Assembly: GCA_030601015.1 (NCBI GenBank)
Contig: JAUVUO010000058.1
Coordinates: 1 to 7,724 of the forward strand
Length of the DNA stretch: 7,724 bases
Source: Candidatus Omnitrophota bacterium
GTDB taxonomy: Bacteria; Omnitrophota; Gorgyraeia; Duberdicusellales; 4484-171
Reading direction: 5' to 3'
Shown here: positions 1 through 6,053 of the stretch, one piece after another
How the letters are laid out: each line of letters begins with the position of its first letter
Position numbering within the stretch: position 1 is the first letter of the stretch
Position numbers and translations under genes: made by a program
The notes under the pieces: generated by a model
What the model saw: only the letters and a program-made list of their open reading frames with translations
What the model was told of the DNA's origin: nothing
The model's database searches: none

Positions 1-76
1 CCTCAATAAACAAAGCGATATCATTACCTATTGCTCCGCAGCCTATCAACCCTATTTTTTTCCTTTTATTTAACAC
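1..76 (-). CDS. Partial CDS: N-terminus of a Rossmann-fold dehydrogenase, probably L-aspartate dehydrogenase (NadX-like)
   Basis: The frame opens at a GTG (74-76) inside the end of panC and stays open to the window edge, giving about 25 residues. They read VLNKRKKIGLIGCGAIG followed by NDIALFIE. The beta-strand plus GCGAIG is a dinucleotide-binding GxGxxG motif, and IGCGAIG is typical of L-aspartate dehydrogenase, which oxidises aspartate to iminoaspartate for quinolinate and NAD synthesis. The GTG overlaps the panC stop by 11 nt and has no Shine-Dalgarno sequence, so translational coupling to panC is likely. A later TTG (M in place of the L of GLIG) sits behind AAAAGGA but would cut into the first beta-strand, so GTG is preferred. 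Only the nucleotide-binding start is visible. Another Rossmann oxidoreductase, such as the DUF2520-type proteins often found near pantothenate genes, cannot be excluded. Confidence 0.6.
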   Translation of the reverse strand, partial: MLNKRKKIGLIGCGAIGNDIALFIE

Positions 77-914
77 TTATAGCAATATTATCAATTAAGC
101 GGGTACCATTTATATAAACAGCTAAAGCTATTAAAATTTTACCCTTTATTTTTTTTAAGCTTTTTAGGTTTACCGCGTCCAATATCTCAATATACGCGAT
201 CTTCGTTGACCTTTTCTTCATTATAACATTTTTCATTTTATCCACAACAACAAAAACTCTAGTCTCACCCTGTTTAATAAGTTCCTTTCCTAGAGATAAA
301 GCTTCATAAATACAACGACTATCCTTCCTTTCATTATCATTTAAATAATTATTTCTTGTACTCATAGCTAATTTATCATTCTCTCTTATCGTAGGCAAAA
401 CATACATTTTAATATCATAATTCAAATTATTTATAAGCCTTTTTACTATCAAAGCCTGCTGATAATCCTTTTGCCCGAAATAAACCTTATCAGGCACAAT
501 AACATTGAACAACTTAACCAGAACTGTACAGACACCTCTAAAATGACCGGGACGAGATTTACCGCATAACGATTGACTTAATTCAGTTTCATCGACAAAT
601 ACAGAAAAATCAGAAGGATACATATCTTTTTGATTTGGGCAAAAGATTAAATCGACACCCTCTTCCATTAATAACTTACTATCTGCTTTTATATCTCTAG
701 GATAACTTCCATAATCTTCTCCACGGCCGAATTGAATAGGATTAACAAAAATACTTATAACAACAAAATCCGATTTAGCTTTTGCCTGCCTTACCAGAGA
801 TAAATGCCCCTCATGTAATAAACCCATAGTAGGAACAAAACCTATAACCTTATTGTCTAATTTTTGAACATTTAAAATTCGTTTAGTTTTTTTTACATTA
901 TTAGTAATTATCAT
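66..914 (-). CDS. panC: Pantothenate synthetase (pantoate--beta-alanine ligase)
   Basis: Cytosolic ligase that joins pantoate and beta-alanine with ATP to give pantothenate, the precursor of coenzyme A. The 282-residue product has the usual length and all family landmarks: PTMGLLHEGH at residues 28-37 (the nucleotidylate HxGH motif), FVNPIQF at 56-62, the GHFRGVCTVLVKLFN helix at 123-137, YFGQKDYQQ at 145-153, and MSTRN at 184-188 (normally MSSRN, corresponding to the KMSKS-like loop). The start ATG at 912-914 gives the standard distance to the PTMG motif. No good Shine-Dalgarno sequence precedes it; the leader is A+T-rich. It lies 88 nt after folK with a possible -10 box between them, and its 3' end overlaps the next dehydrogenase gene. 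Confidence 0.97.
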   Translation of the reverse strand: MIITNNVKKTKRILNVQKLDNKVIGFVPTMGLLHEGHLSLVRQAKAKSDFVVISIFVNPIQFGRGEDYGSYPRDIKADSKLLMEEGVDLIFCPNQKDMYPSDFSVFVDETELSQSLCGKSRPGHFRGVCTVLVKLFNVIVPDKVYFGQKDYQQALIVKRLINNLNYDIKMYVLPTIRENDKLAMSTRNNYLNDNERKDSRCIYEALSLGKELIKQGETRVFVVVDKMKNVIMKKRSTKIAYIEILDAVNLKSLKKIKGKILIALAVYINGTRLIDNIAISVK

Positions 915-945
915 AATAACTTAAAAGTAATCAGGCGCTAGTTCA

Positions 946-951
946 ATTATA
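946..951 (-). promoter_or_regulatory. Possible -10 box for panC (TATAAT), -35 not evident
   Basis: The folK-panC gap contains a consensus TATAAT on the minus strand, placed to give a 5' leader of about 25 nt before the panC ATG. No sequence resembling TTGACA is found 16-18 nt upstream, so this promoter would need an activator or is a chance match in A+T-rich DNA. The direct repeat at 965-993 lies where an activator could bind. Confidence 0.35.
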
Positions 952-964
952 AAACTGAGTCATT

Positions 965-993
965 ATCCAATTTTTTCATCTCCTAATCCAATT
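965..993. repeat. Two direct copies of ATCCAATT, 21 bp apart
   Basis: ATCCAATT occurs at 965-972 and 986-993 in the 88-nt folK-panC gap, with partial agreement in the flanking bases. The 21-bp period is two helical turns, so both copies face the same side of the DNA, just upstream of the candidate panC -10 box. This could be a regulator site; chance in A+T-rich sequence is the alternative. Confidence 0.3.
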
Positions 994-1002
994 ATTTAAC
1001 GT

Positions 1003-1443
1003 CTACTTCCTTTTAATTAGCAAAGATTCAACTAACTCAGCAATATCCGGCTCTATTTCCAAAAGAGGTTTCATTACAAATTGTCGCCGCGTCATCAAAG
1101 GATGAGGAACCTTAAGATTAGGTTCATTTATAATTTCATCATCATATAAAAGTATATCTAAATCAATAATTCTTGGAGCATTTTTAAATTTACGTTTTCT
1201 CCCCAGTCTTTTCTCAATAACAAATAATTGTTCTAATAATTCGCTTGGAGATAATACAGTTGTTAATTTAACAACACCATTAAAAAAATTAGGGCCAGGA
1301 GCATTTACCGGTTCAGTTTCTATAATATTAGAAACTTTATCTATAACCAAATTTTCATTTTCTTTTAAAAGCGATAAAGCTGCCTGAATATTCCCCCCCC
1401 TATCGCCGAGATTCGATCCTAAACCAATAAACACTTTAGACAT
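1003..1443 (-). CDS. folK: 2-amino-4-hydroxy-6-hydroxymethyldihydropteridine pyrophosphokinase (HPPK)
   Basis: Cytosolic enzyme of folate synthesis that transfers pyrophosphate from ATP to 6-hydroxymethyl-7,8-dihydropterin before coupling to p-aminobenzoate. The 146-residue product is a single HPPK domain: GLGSNLGDR at residues 7-15, the conserved ETEPV region near 42-46, RKFKNAPRIIDLDILLY at 84-100 with the magnesium-binding aspartates D94 and D96, and VPHPLMTRRQFVMKPLLEI near the C-terminus. The ATG lies 5 nt after the nadE stop with no clear Shine-Dalgarno sequence, so it is probably translated by coupling to nadE. An eight-G run encodes part of R15-G16-G17, next to the first motif; the frame is intact in this sequence. 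Confidence 0.97.
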   Translation of the reverse strand: MSKVFIGLGSNLGDRGGNIQAALSLLKENENLVIDKVSNIIETEPVNAPGPNFFNGVVKLTTVLSPSELLEQLFVIEKRLGRKRKFKNAPRIIDLDILLYDDEIINEPNLKVPHPLMTRRQFVMKPLLEIEPDIAELVESLLIKRK

Positions 1444-1448
1444 TTTAT

Positions 1449-3053
1449 TTATTGCGAAAATTTATTAGTAATAGGCATACGTCTATCTTTTCCAAAAGCT
1501 TTTGGAGTAATTTTTATACCGACAGGAGCTTGTCTTCGTTTATATTCATTAGAATCTACAAGTTTAATCACCTTTTTAACTAAAACTTTTTTATACCCCA
1601 ATTTCACAATAGAATCCATTGATTTATCTTCTTCTACATACAGCTTCAATATTTCATCTAAGATATTATATGGAGGAAGACTATCACTATCTTTTTGATT
1701 GGGTTTTAATTCCGCAGAAGGCGGCCTTCTAATCAATGAAGAAGGAATTGTTTTTTTACCCATTAGTCTATTTATATAATGACTAAGTTTATACACCAAC
1801 AACTTGGGGACATCTTTTAAAACTCCAAACCCTCCTACCATATCACCATAAAGAGTACAATAACCGCAGGAAACCTCACTTTTATTCCCGGTATTTAAGA
1901 CTAAATAACCAAACTTATTAGAAAAAGCCATTAAAATATTACCTCTGATTCTGGCCTGAAGATTTTCTTCGGTTTTATCATTTTTATTTTTATTAAAATA
2001 ACTCCCTAACTCTTTAATATATGTCTGTAAAAGATTGTCAATCCTAACTATATGGTATTCAATCCCTAAATTAACACATAATTTTTCCGCATCCCTAAAC
2101 GTAGCCTTAGAGTTATAAACAGACGGCATGATTAAAGCACAAACATTGTCTTTTCCTAAAGTTATCGCGGCTAAAGCAGCAACAACCGCCGAATCAATCC
2201 CTCCGCTTACTCCGACAATAACCTTTTTGAATTTATTTTTTTCCACATAATCAAAAAGCCCAAGCCTTAACGCCGAAAAAGCTTCTTCCTCTTTTATTAC
2301 TTTATTTTTTTTACTTAAATAATTGTTTTTCTTATCAAACTTAAATATCAATAAATCTTCTTTAAATCTCTTTGCGCAGGCAACTAATTTACCCTTAGAC
2401 GAAAAAATTTTACTGGTTCCGTCAAAAACAACTTCATCTTGCCCGCCAACCAAATTACAATAAAAAACAAAGCTTTTTGTTATTTTAGCCGCATTCGATA
2501 ATATTTTTTCCCGTACAGAAACTTTACCTAAATAAAAAGGCGACGCGGACATATTAAGGATAAAATCTAATCCTTTATCCTTCAACAATCTAAGCATTTT
2601 GTTTTCCCATATATCCGCGCAAATACTTACAGCAAACTTATAGCCATTAAATTCATAAATTCTAATAGAATCCCCTGGGGTAAAATACCGTTTCTCATCA
2701 AACACTCCATAATTAGGAAGAACTATCTTATGATAGGTATCTTGTATTTGCTGATCGCTAATAAACGCGCAGGAATTATAAATTTTATCTTTTTTCTTAT
2801 CAACATACCCCACCAACACAGCAATATCAATACAGCTTGCAGTTATAGATTTTAAAAACTGTTTATTTTTAGAAATAAAATGTTTTTTCAACAAAAGGTC
2901 TTCGGGAGGATAACCTACCAGAGACAATTCGGGAAAAACTAACAAAGCTACACCCTGTTTCTGAGATTTCCTGATAAAACTTATAATTTTATCGGTATTT
3001 TCCTTTAATCCTCCAACATTTGAATTAATTTGTGCTAAAGCTATTTTTATCAT
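1449..3053 (-). CDS. nadE: Glutamine-dependent NAD+ synthetase
   Basis: Catalyses the last step of NAD synthesis: nicotinic acid adenine dinucleotide is adenylated and amidated with ammonia from glutamine. The 534-residue protein has the two-domain form. The N-terminal nitrilase-type glutaminase (about 1-245) carries the Glu-Lys-Cys triad as E42 in FPELSLVGYPPED, K109 in YHKIVLPNYGVFDEKRYF, and C145 in SICADIWE. The C-terminal synthetase (about 255-534) has the ATP loop SGGIDS at 283-288, then NLQARIRGN, GNKSE, TLYGDMVGGF, KDVPK and the RRPPSAELKPNQKDSDSLPPY stretch. All key residues are present and the length is normal. The first ATG fits the family start (MKIALAQ-type). It heads a nadE-folK unit 122 nt after lgt, with its own promoter nearly touching the start codon. 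Confidence 0.98.
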   Translation of the reverse strand: MIKIALAQINSNVGGLKENTDKIISFIRKSQKQGVALLVFPELSLVGYPPEDLLLKKHFISKNKQFLKSITASCIDIAVLVGYVDKKKDKIYNSCAFISDQQIQDTYHKIVLPNYGVFDEKRYFTPGDSIRIYEFNGYKFAVSICADIWENKMLRLLKDKGLDFILNMSASPFYLGKVSVREKILSNAAKITKSFVFYCNLVGGQDEVVFDGTSKIFSSKGKLVACAKRFKEDLLIFKFDKKNNYLSKKNKVIKEEEAFSALRLGLFDYVEKNKFKKVIVGVSGGIDSAVVAALAAITLGKDNVCALIMPSVYNSKATFRDAEKLCVNLGIEYHIVRIDNLLQTYIKELGSYFNKNKNDKTEENLQARIRGNILMAFSNKFGYLVLNTGNKSEVSCGYCTLYGDMVGGFGVLKDVPKLLVYKLSHYINRLMGKKTIPSSLIRRPPSAELKPNQKDSDSLPPYNILDEILKLYVEEDKSMDSIVKLGYKKVLVKKVIKLVDSNEYKRRQAPVGIKITPKAFGKDRRMPITNKFSQ

Positions 3054-3062
3054 AATTTATTT

Positions 3063-3090
3063 ATTATACGCTGTTTCATAAAGCAATCAA
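3063..3090 (-). promoter_or_regulatory. nadE promoter: TTGATT - 16 nt - TATAAT, almost leaderless
   Basis: On the minus strand TTGATT (3085-3090) is followed after 16 nt by a perfect TATAAT (3063-3068). The last T of the -10 box is only 9 nt before the nadE ATG, so transcription starting at the usual distance would give a 5' leader of about 2-4 nt. There is no Shine-Dalgarno sequence in the AAATAAATT between box and start. The arrangement suggests a leaderless or near-leaderless nadE mRNA. The -35 box lies at the edge of the inverted repeat described separately. Confidence 0.55.
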
Positions 3091-3128
3091 GACAATCCCA
3101 ATAAAGGTAGTGTCAAGGAATGCTTTAT
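3078..3128. repeat. Imperfect inverted repeat in the lgt-nadE gap
   Basis: ATAAAGCA (3078-3085) and TGCTTTAT (3121-3128) are perfect 8-bp arms. Inside them GACA (3091-3094) can pair with TGTC (3111-3114), separated from the outer arms by internal loops of 5 and 6 nt. The total span is 51 bp in a 122-nt intergenic region. No U-tract follows on either strand, so it does not look like a terminator. It overlaps the nadE -35 region and could be an operator or a relic of a small repeat. Confidence 0.4.
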
Positions 3129-3175
3129 TTCGCGACAGTTCCATTACTTGTCAAACCAAAATAAAATACCAGGCT

Positions 3176-3925
3176 TTAGATTCTATTTTTCACCTTTTTA
3201 TATAAATAAAGAGTTAAAACTATCATAACAAGTGAAATAAATTGAGAAGTAGAAAGACAAATAACCTTCCCCCTGGGGTCACCTCTAAAAAACTCAACAC
3301 AAAACCTAAATATACTATATAGTAAAATATAGAACATAAAAAGCTGTCCATCAAACTTCTTTTTTCGTTTAATAAACATAAGAATGCCAAATATAATTAA
3401 AAGAAAAAAAGAAGAAACCAATTGAATAGGTATTACCTTTACCCCTAAAAAGCCGGCTGGGGAATCCGGAGGGAACAAAACACCTAAAAACGAGTTTGAA
3501 ACAATGCCATAACAGCATCCGTAAAAAAAACACCCAACCCTCCCTAAAGCATGCGCTAAAGGAGCTCCTAATGATAATATATCCGACAATTTAAAAAAAG
3601 AAATTTTATATTTGCGGGATAAAAAATAAAGAGAAGAAATACCAAAGACAACTCCTCCATAAAACACAAACCCACTATTGCTGAAAATAAAAGCCCACGG
3701 GTCATTTAAAAACCCTTGCCATTCTATAATAATATAAAAAACTCTAGCCCCTAAAAAGCCCGTTATCAAAACCCAAAAAAATATATTAGAAAAAATATCT
3801 TTATTAATTCCCTGGTTTACCGCCTCCCGGCTGCATATAATACAACCTAAAACAACGCCTAAAAAAACAAAAAATCCATAGGTGTATATTGTTAATGGGC
3901 CTATTTTGCAAAGTATTGGATACAT
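3176..3925 (-). CDS. lgt: Prolipoprotein diacylglyceryl transferase
   Basis: Inner-membrane enzyme that transfers diacylglycerol from phosphatidylglycerol to the lipobox cysteine of prolipoproteins, the first step of lipoprotein maturation. The 249-residue protein is very hydrophobic with about seven membrane segments. Landmarks are GARVFYIIIEW from residue 59 (R61), SGFVFYGG at 84-91, HALGRVGCFFYGCCYG at 125-140 (essential arginine R129), and RFCVEFFRGDPRG at 207-219 (R207, E211). It belongs to the GRxGCFxxGCCYG variant rather than the GRxGNFxN form of E. coli. The usual PxQLYE motif is PIQLVSS here, so the Tyr-Glu is lost. A strong TGGAGGA Shine-Dalgarno (3934-3940), 8 nt before the ATG, fixes the start. 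It stands alone between two gaps of 217 and 122 nt. Confidence 0.96.
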   Translation of the reverse strand: MYPILCKIGPLTIYTYGFFVFLGVVLGCIICSREAVNQGINKDIFSNIFFWVLITGFLGARVFYIIIEWQGFLNDPWAFIFSNSGFVFYGGVVFGISSLYFLSRKYKISFFKLSDILSLGAPLAHALGRVGCFFYGCCYGIVSNSFLGVLFPPDSPAGFLGVKVIPIQLVSSFFLLIIFGILMFIKRKKKFDGQLFMFYILLYSIFRFCVEFFRGDPRGKVICLSTSQFISLVMIVLTLYLYKKVKNRI

Positions 3926-3933
3926 ATATAAAA

Positions 3934-3940
3934 TCCTCCA
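3934..3940 (-). promoter_or_regulatory. Strong Shine-Dalgarno of lgt (TGGAGGA)
   Basis: TGGAGGA on the minus strand sits 8 nt before the lgt ATG. It is among the strongest ribosome sites in the window and supports the chosen start, in contrast to nadE, folK and panC, which have none. Confidence 0.8.
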
Positions 3941-4095
3941 AATTTATTAGTAAATCCTAAATATTACAGACCTAAACCTAAGACATCAGACAAAAAGAAT
4001 ATCATTACGGGCGAAGAAAACCGGCTCCCCTCCAGTCTTCCATATCTATCCATATATTTCCTGGTTTATTTTCTCCATATTTTTATTTCTATTAA
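3941..4095. other. A+T-rich intergenic DNA upstream of lgt, no gene seen
   Basis: This part of the 217-nt dtd-lgt gap has no convincing reading frame. It holds three copies of CCATAT (4040-4045, 4050-4055, 4075-4080) and, at 4025-4033, CTCCCCTCC. The latter reads GGAGGGGAG on the minus strand and is exactly repeated in the 118-bp element at 6129-6137. An lgt promoter is expected here, but I see no convincing -35/-10 pair. Confidence 0.5.
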
Positions 4096-4142
4096 CGGAC
4101 AGAGCATGCCTGCTTCGCACCCCTCCGTCGTCGGGGCTGTCC
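4096..4142. repeat. G+C-rich patch abutting the dtd stop codon
   Basis: By hand count 33 of these 47 bp are G or C (about 70%), about twice the surrounding level. GGACAG (4097-4102) and CTGTCC (4137-4142) form a 6-bp inverted repeat at its ends. Inside are the palindrome GCATGC and the small stem CTCCG-TCGT-CGGGG (4124-4135 region, one G-T wobble). The last base touches the dtd stop. No U-tract follows, so it is not a standard terminator. It looks like an inserted repeat or a structured transcript end; its identity is unknown. Confidence 0.5.
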
Positions 4143-4574
4143 CTACAGGACTATATTTATCGGGCCATCCATATTAATATTAATATCCATATGCTGTCCA
4201 AAAATTCCTTTTTGAACATCTATTTTTTTAGATTTTAATAATTTTATAAATTCCTCAAAGAGTTTATTTGCTTCATCAGGCGGCATTGCCTCATCAAAAG
4301 AAGGACGGTTACCTTTATTAGTGCGTGCGCAAAGCGTAAAATTAGATATACATAAAATTTGATAACCTTTATCTTTTAACGAATAATGTAATTTGCATGA
4401 ATCATTTTCAAAAACTCTTAAATTCAAAACTTTTTTTGCGGCTGACTCTAAACTTATAAAAGAATCTCCTTTTTCAAACCCAACAAAAAGAACTATTCCT
4501 TTACTAACAGAAGAAACCTTTTTACCCAAAACAAAAACACTGCCTTTACTGATTCTTGATACAAGTACCTTCAT
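4143..4574 (-). CDS. dtd: D-aminoacyl-tRNA deacylase
   Basis: Cytosolic proofreading enzyme that removes D-amino acids (and glycine mischarged on tRNA-Ala) from tRNA. With the start at 4574 the product is 143 residues, the normal family size, beginning MKVLVSRISKGSV as the family does. Motifs are SNFTL at 77-81 (canonically SQxTL), GNRPSFDEAMPPDEA at 88-102, and FGQHM...MDGP at 125-138, holding the Gly-Pro pair of the active site (canonically NDGPVT). An upstream in-frame ATG at 4619 would add 15 residues foreign to the family; AAGGGAG at 4580-4586, 5 nt before 4574, supports the shorter form. The start overlaps the radical SAM gene by 29 nt, indicating co-translation. The protein ends within a few residues of the usual C-terminus, exactly where the G+C-rich patch begins. 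Confidence 0.93.
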   Translation of the reverse strand: MKVLVSRISKGSVFVLGKKVSSVSKGIVLFVGFEKGDSFISLESAAKKVLNLRVFENDSCKLHYSLKDKGYQILCISNFTLCARTNKGNRPSFDEAMPPDEANKLFEEFIKLLKSKKIDVQKGIFGQHMDININMDGPINIVL

Positions 4575-5478
4575 ACAAACTCCCTTGGAAAGTATTCCTT
4601 CGTTTGAATTCACCGTCAACCATTTTCAAAAGGATATATTTATTACTTGCCCATATCGGCGAAAGAAGCAACCCCTTAGCCTCTTCCGAAAATAACCTTA
4701 AAATAACCCATTCTTTAGGTATACATTCAATAAAACTAACCGAGAGGTCTATATATTCATTCGCTGATAGAACTCTTACCTTTTTTTGGTTATACATTTC
4801 TTCCATGATTGTATCTTTAACAACATGCAAACAGTGAAATTTTATTCCCCATAAAGGCATCTCTGATATAATTGCGGCAGTTCGTAACATATCAGATTTT
4901 GTTTCTCCCGGCAAACCCAAAATAACATGTACCCCTATATTTATATTCCGTCCCATAGTTAACTCAACTGCTTTTTGAAAATCAGAAAAACCATGATTTC
5001 TATTAATATTAACCAATGTTTTGTCATTTACCGTCTGAAGTCCGTATTCTATATATACTTCATAATCAGATGTAAAGCTTTCAATTAATGCTATTTTTTC
5101 GGCATCAATACAATCCGGCCTTGTAGATATCGATATCCCTACAATATCATCATACTTCTTAATGACATCATATTGTTTTTTTAAAAAATCTATATCGCCA
5201 TATGTACTTGAAAAACTTTGAAAATAAGCTATGAATTTTTTTGCTTTAAATCTTGAACCGGCATATTCCATTGTTTGAGTAATTTGATCATCTAAAGAAA
5301 TACCACTGAATTTAGAATACCGGCTAAATGATTTATTATTACAAAATATACAGCCTTTACGGCTTAATCGCCCATCTATATTTGGACATCCAAACCCGCC
5401 TTCAAGGCCTATTTTGTGCACTCTTTTCCCGAATTTGTTTTGCAAATACTTATTATACGAATAATAGTAATCAACCAT
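4546..5478 (-). CDS. TIGR01212-family radical SAM protein (YtqA/YhcC-like)
   Basis: A 310-residue cytosolic radical SAM enzyme. The cluster cysteines are C31, C43 and C46 in CPNIDGRLSRKGCIFC, the CX11CX2C spacing of the YhcC/YtqA family. Next come YFQSFSSTYGD (substituting for the usual YFQxYTNTY), SISTRPDCI, YIEYGLQT and HVILGLPGET, all conserved in the family. B. subtilis and Streptococcus YtqA (MnmL) takes part in making mnm5s2U at the tRNA wobble position; E. coli YhcC has no firm role that I know of. Which branch this protein belongs to cannot be told by eye. Its place between queH and dtd favours a tRNA role (inference). The ATG is 32 nt after queH with no clear Shine-Dalgarno; the 3' end overlaps dtd by 29 nt. 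Confidence 0.88.
   Translation of the reverse strand: MVDYYYSYNKYLQNKFGKRVHKIGLEGGFGCPNIDGRLSRKGCIFCNNKSFSRYSKFSGISLDDQITQTMEYAGSRFKAKKFIAYFQSFSSTYGDIDFLKKQYDVIKKYDDIVGISISTRPDCIDAEKIALIESFTSDYEVYIEYGLQTVNDKTLVNINRNHGFSDFQKAVELTMGRNINIGVHVILGLPGETKSDMLRTAAIISEMPLWGIKFHCLHVVKDTIMEEMYNQKKVRVLSANEYIDLSVSFIECIPKEWVILRLFSEEAKGLLLSPIWASNKYILLKMVDGEFKRRNTFQGSLYEGTCIKNQ
4580..4586 (-). promoter_or_regulatory. Shine-Dalgarno deciding the dtd start (AAGGGAG)
   Basis: AAGGGAG ends 5 nt before the ATG at 4572-4574. It lies inside the end of the radical SAM gene and favours this ATG over the in-frame ATG at 4619, in agreement with family alignment. Confidence 0.75.
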
Positions 5479-5510
5479 TGTTATCTATTTATAAATTTTA
5501 CCACTAAAAT

Positions 5511-6044
5511 TTAACTCCTATCTCTGCGGCTATACGCGCAACCGCAATAATTCTGACGATAAAGATTAAGCTCCTTCGCTGCCTGAACGCTTTTTCTAAA
5601 TCCGTCTTTTTTTTTGAAATCAATAGCCAAAAAACAATTGTTTCCTACCAACTTGCCAATTTCAAAAATATAAGAACTAACCTTGTGAGGACTAATAGTT
5701 AAAGTTGTGGTGAAATAATCAAAATTATTATTCTCAGCAACTCGAAAAGTTTCCCTCAACCTTAGCTTGTAACACATCCCGCATCTTAAACCACCTTCTT
5801 TTTCATCTCTCAACGATTTACATGCTTTATACCAATCAAACACGTTATATTTACCATCTATATTTTTTACTTTAATTATATCACTTACCTTCTTAGCTGA
5901 CTCTTTTCGTTTTAAATATTCTTGATAAGGGTGAATGTTTGGATTATAAAAAAATGTTTCAACATAATAACCTTCTGACTTAAGCCTTTCTATCGATGCA
6001 AAAGCACATACTCCGCAACAAACATGCAATAATATTTTTTTCAT
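5511..6044 (-). CDS. queH: Epoxyqueuosine reductase QueH (DUF208)
   Basis: Catalyses the last step of queuosine synthesis, reducing epoxyqueuosine to queuosine at the wobble base of GUN-anticodon tRNAs. QueH is the non-cobalamin replacement for QueG and binds an iron-sulfur cluster. The 177-residue protein shows the whole family pattern: LHVCCGVC at 6-13 (C9, C10), FYNPNIHPYQEYLKR at 32-46, RCGMCYKLRL at 87-96 (C88, C91), TTTLTISPHK at 112-121, and DGFRKSVQAAKELNLYRQ then YCGC, ending with C167 and C169. The cluster ligands and the C-terminal CxC pair are therefore all present. The ATG is preceded 7 nt upstream by AAGG (6052-6055), which overlaps the outer end of the 118-bp repeat. The radical SAM gene follows after 32 nt. 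Confidence 0.95.
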   Translation of the reverse strand: MKKILLHVCCGVCAFASIERLKSEGYYVETFFYNPNIHPYQEYLKRKESAKKVSDIIKVKNIDGKYNVFDWYKACKSLRDEKEGGLRCGMCYKLRLRETFRVAENNNFDYFTTTLTISPHKVSSYIFEIGKLVGNNCFLAIDFKKKDGFRKSVQAAKELNLYRQNYCGCAYSRRDRS

Positions 6045-6053
6045 ATAAAAACC

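Noticed and set aside
3143..3160. Second TTGACA promoter in the lgt-nadE gap
   Set aside because: The hexamer is perfect on the minus strand, but the sequence 17 nt downstream is GAAATA, a poor -10, and the TATAAT at 3063 explains nadE better.
4096..4142. Rho-independent terminator after dtd
   Set aside because: It is G+C-rich and can fold, but no U-tract follows on the minus strand and the pairing is scattered over several short stems.
4575..4619. Longer dtd starting at the ATG of 4617-4619
   Set aside because: The extra 15 residues are absent from the family and the Shine-Dalgarno sequence sits before the ATG at 4574.
4393..4837. Two overlapping plus-strand frames (100 and 93 codons) opposite dtd and the radical SAM gene
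   Set aside because: They lie antisense to well-supported genes, show no family motifs and no ribosome site; they are shadows.
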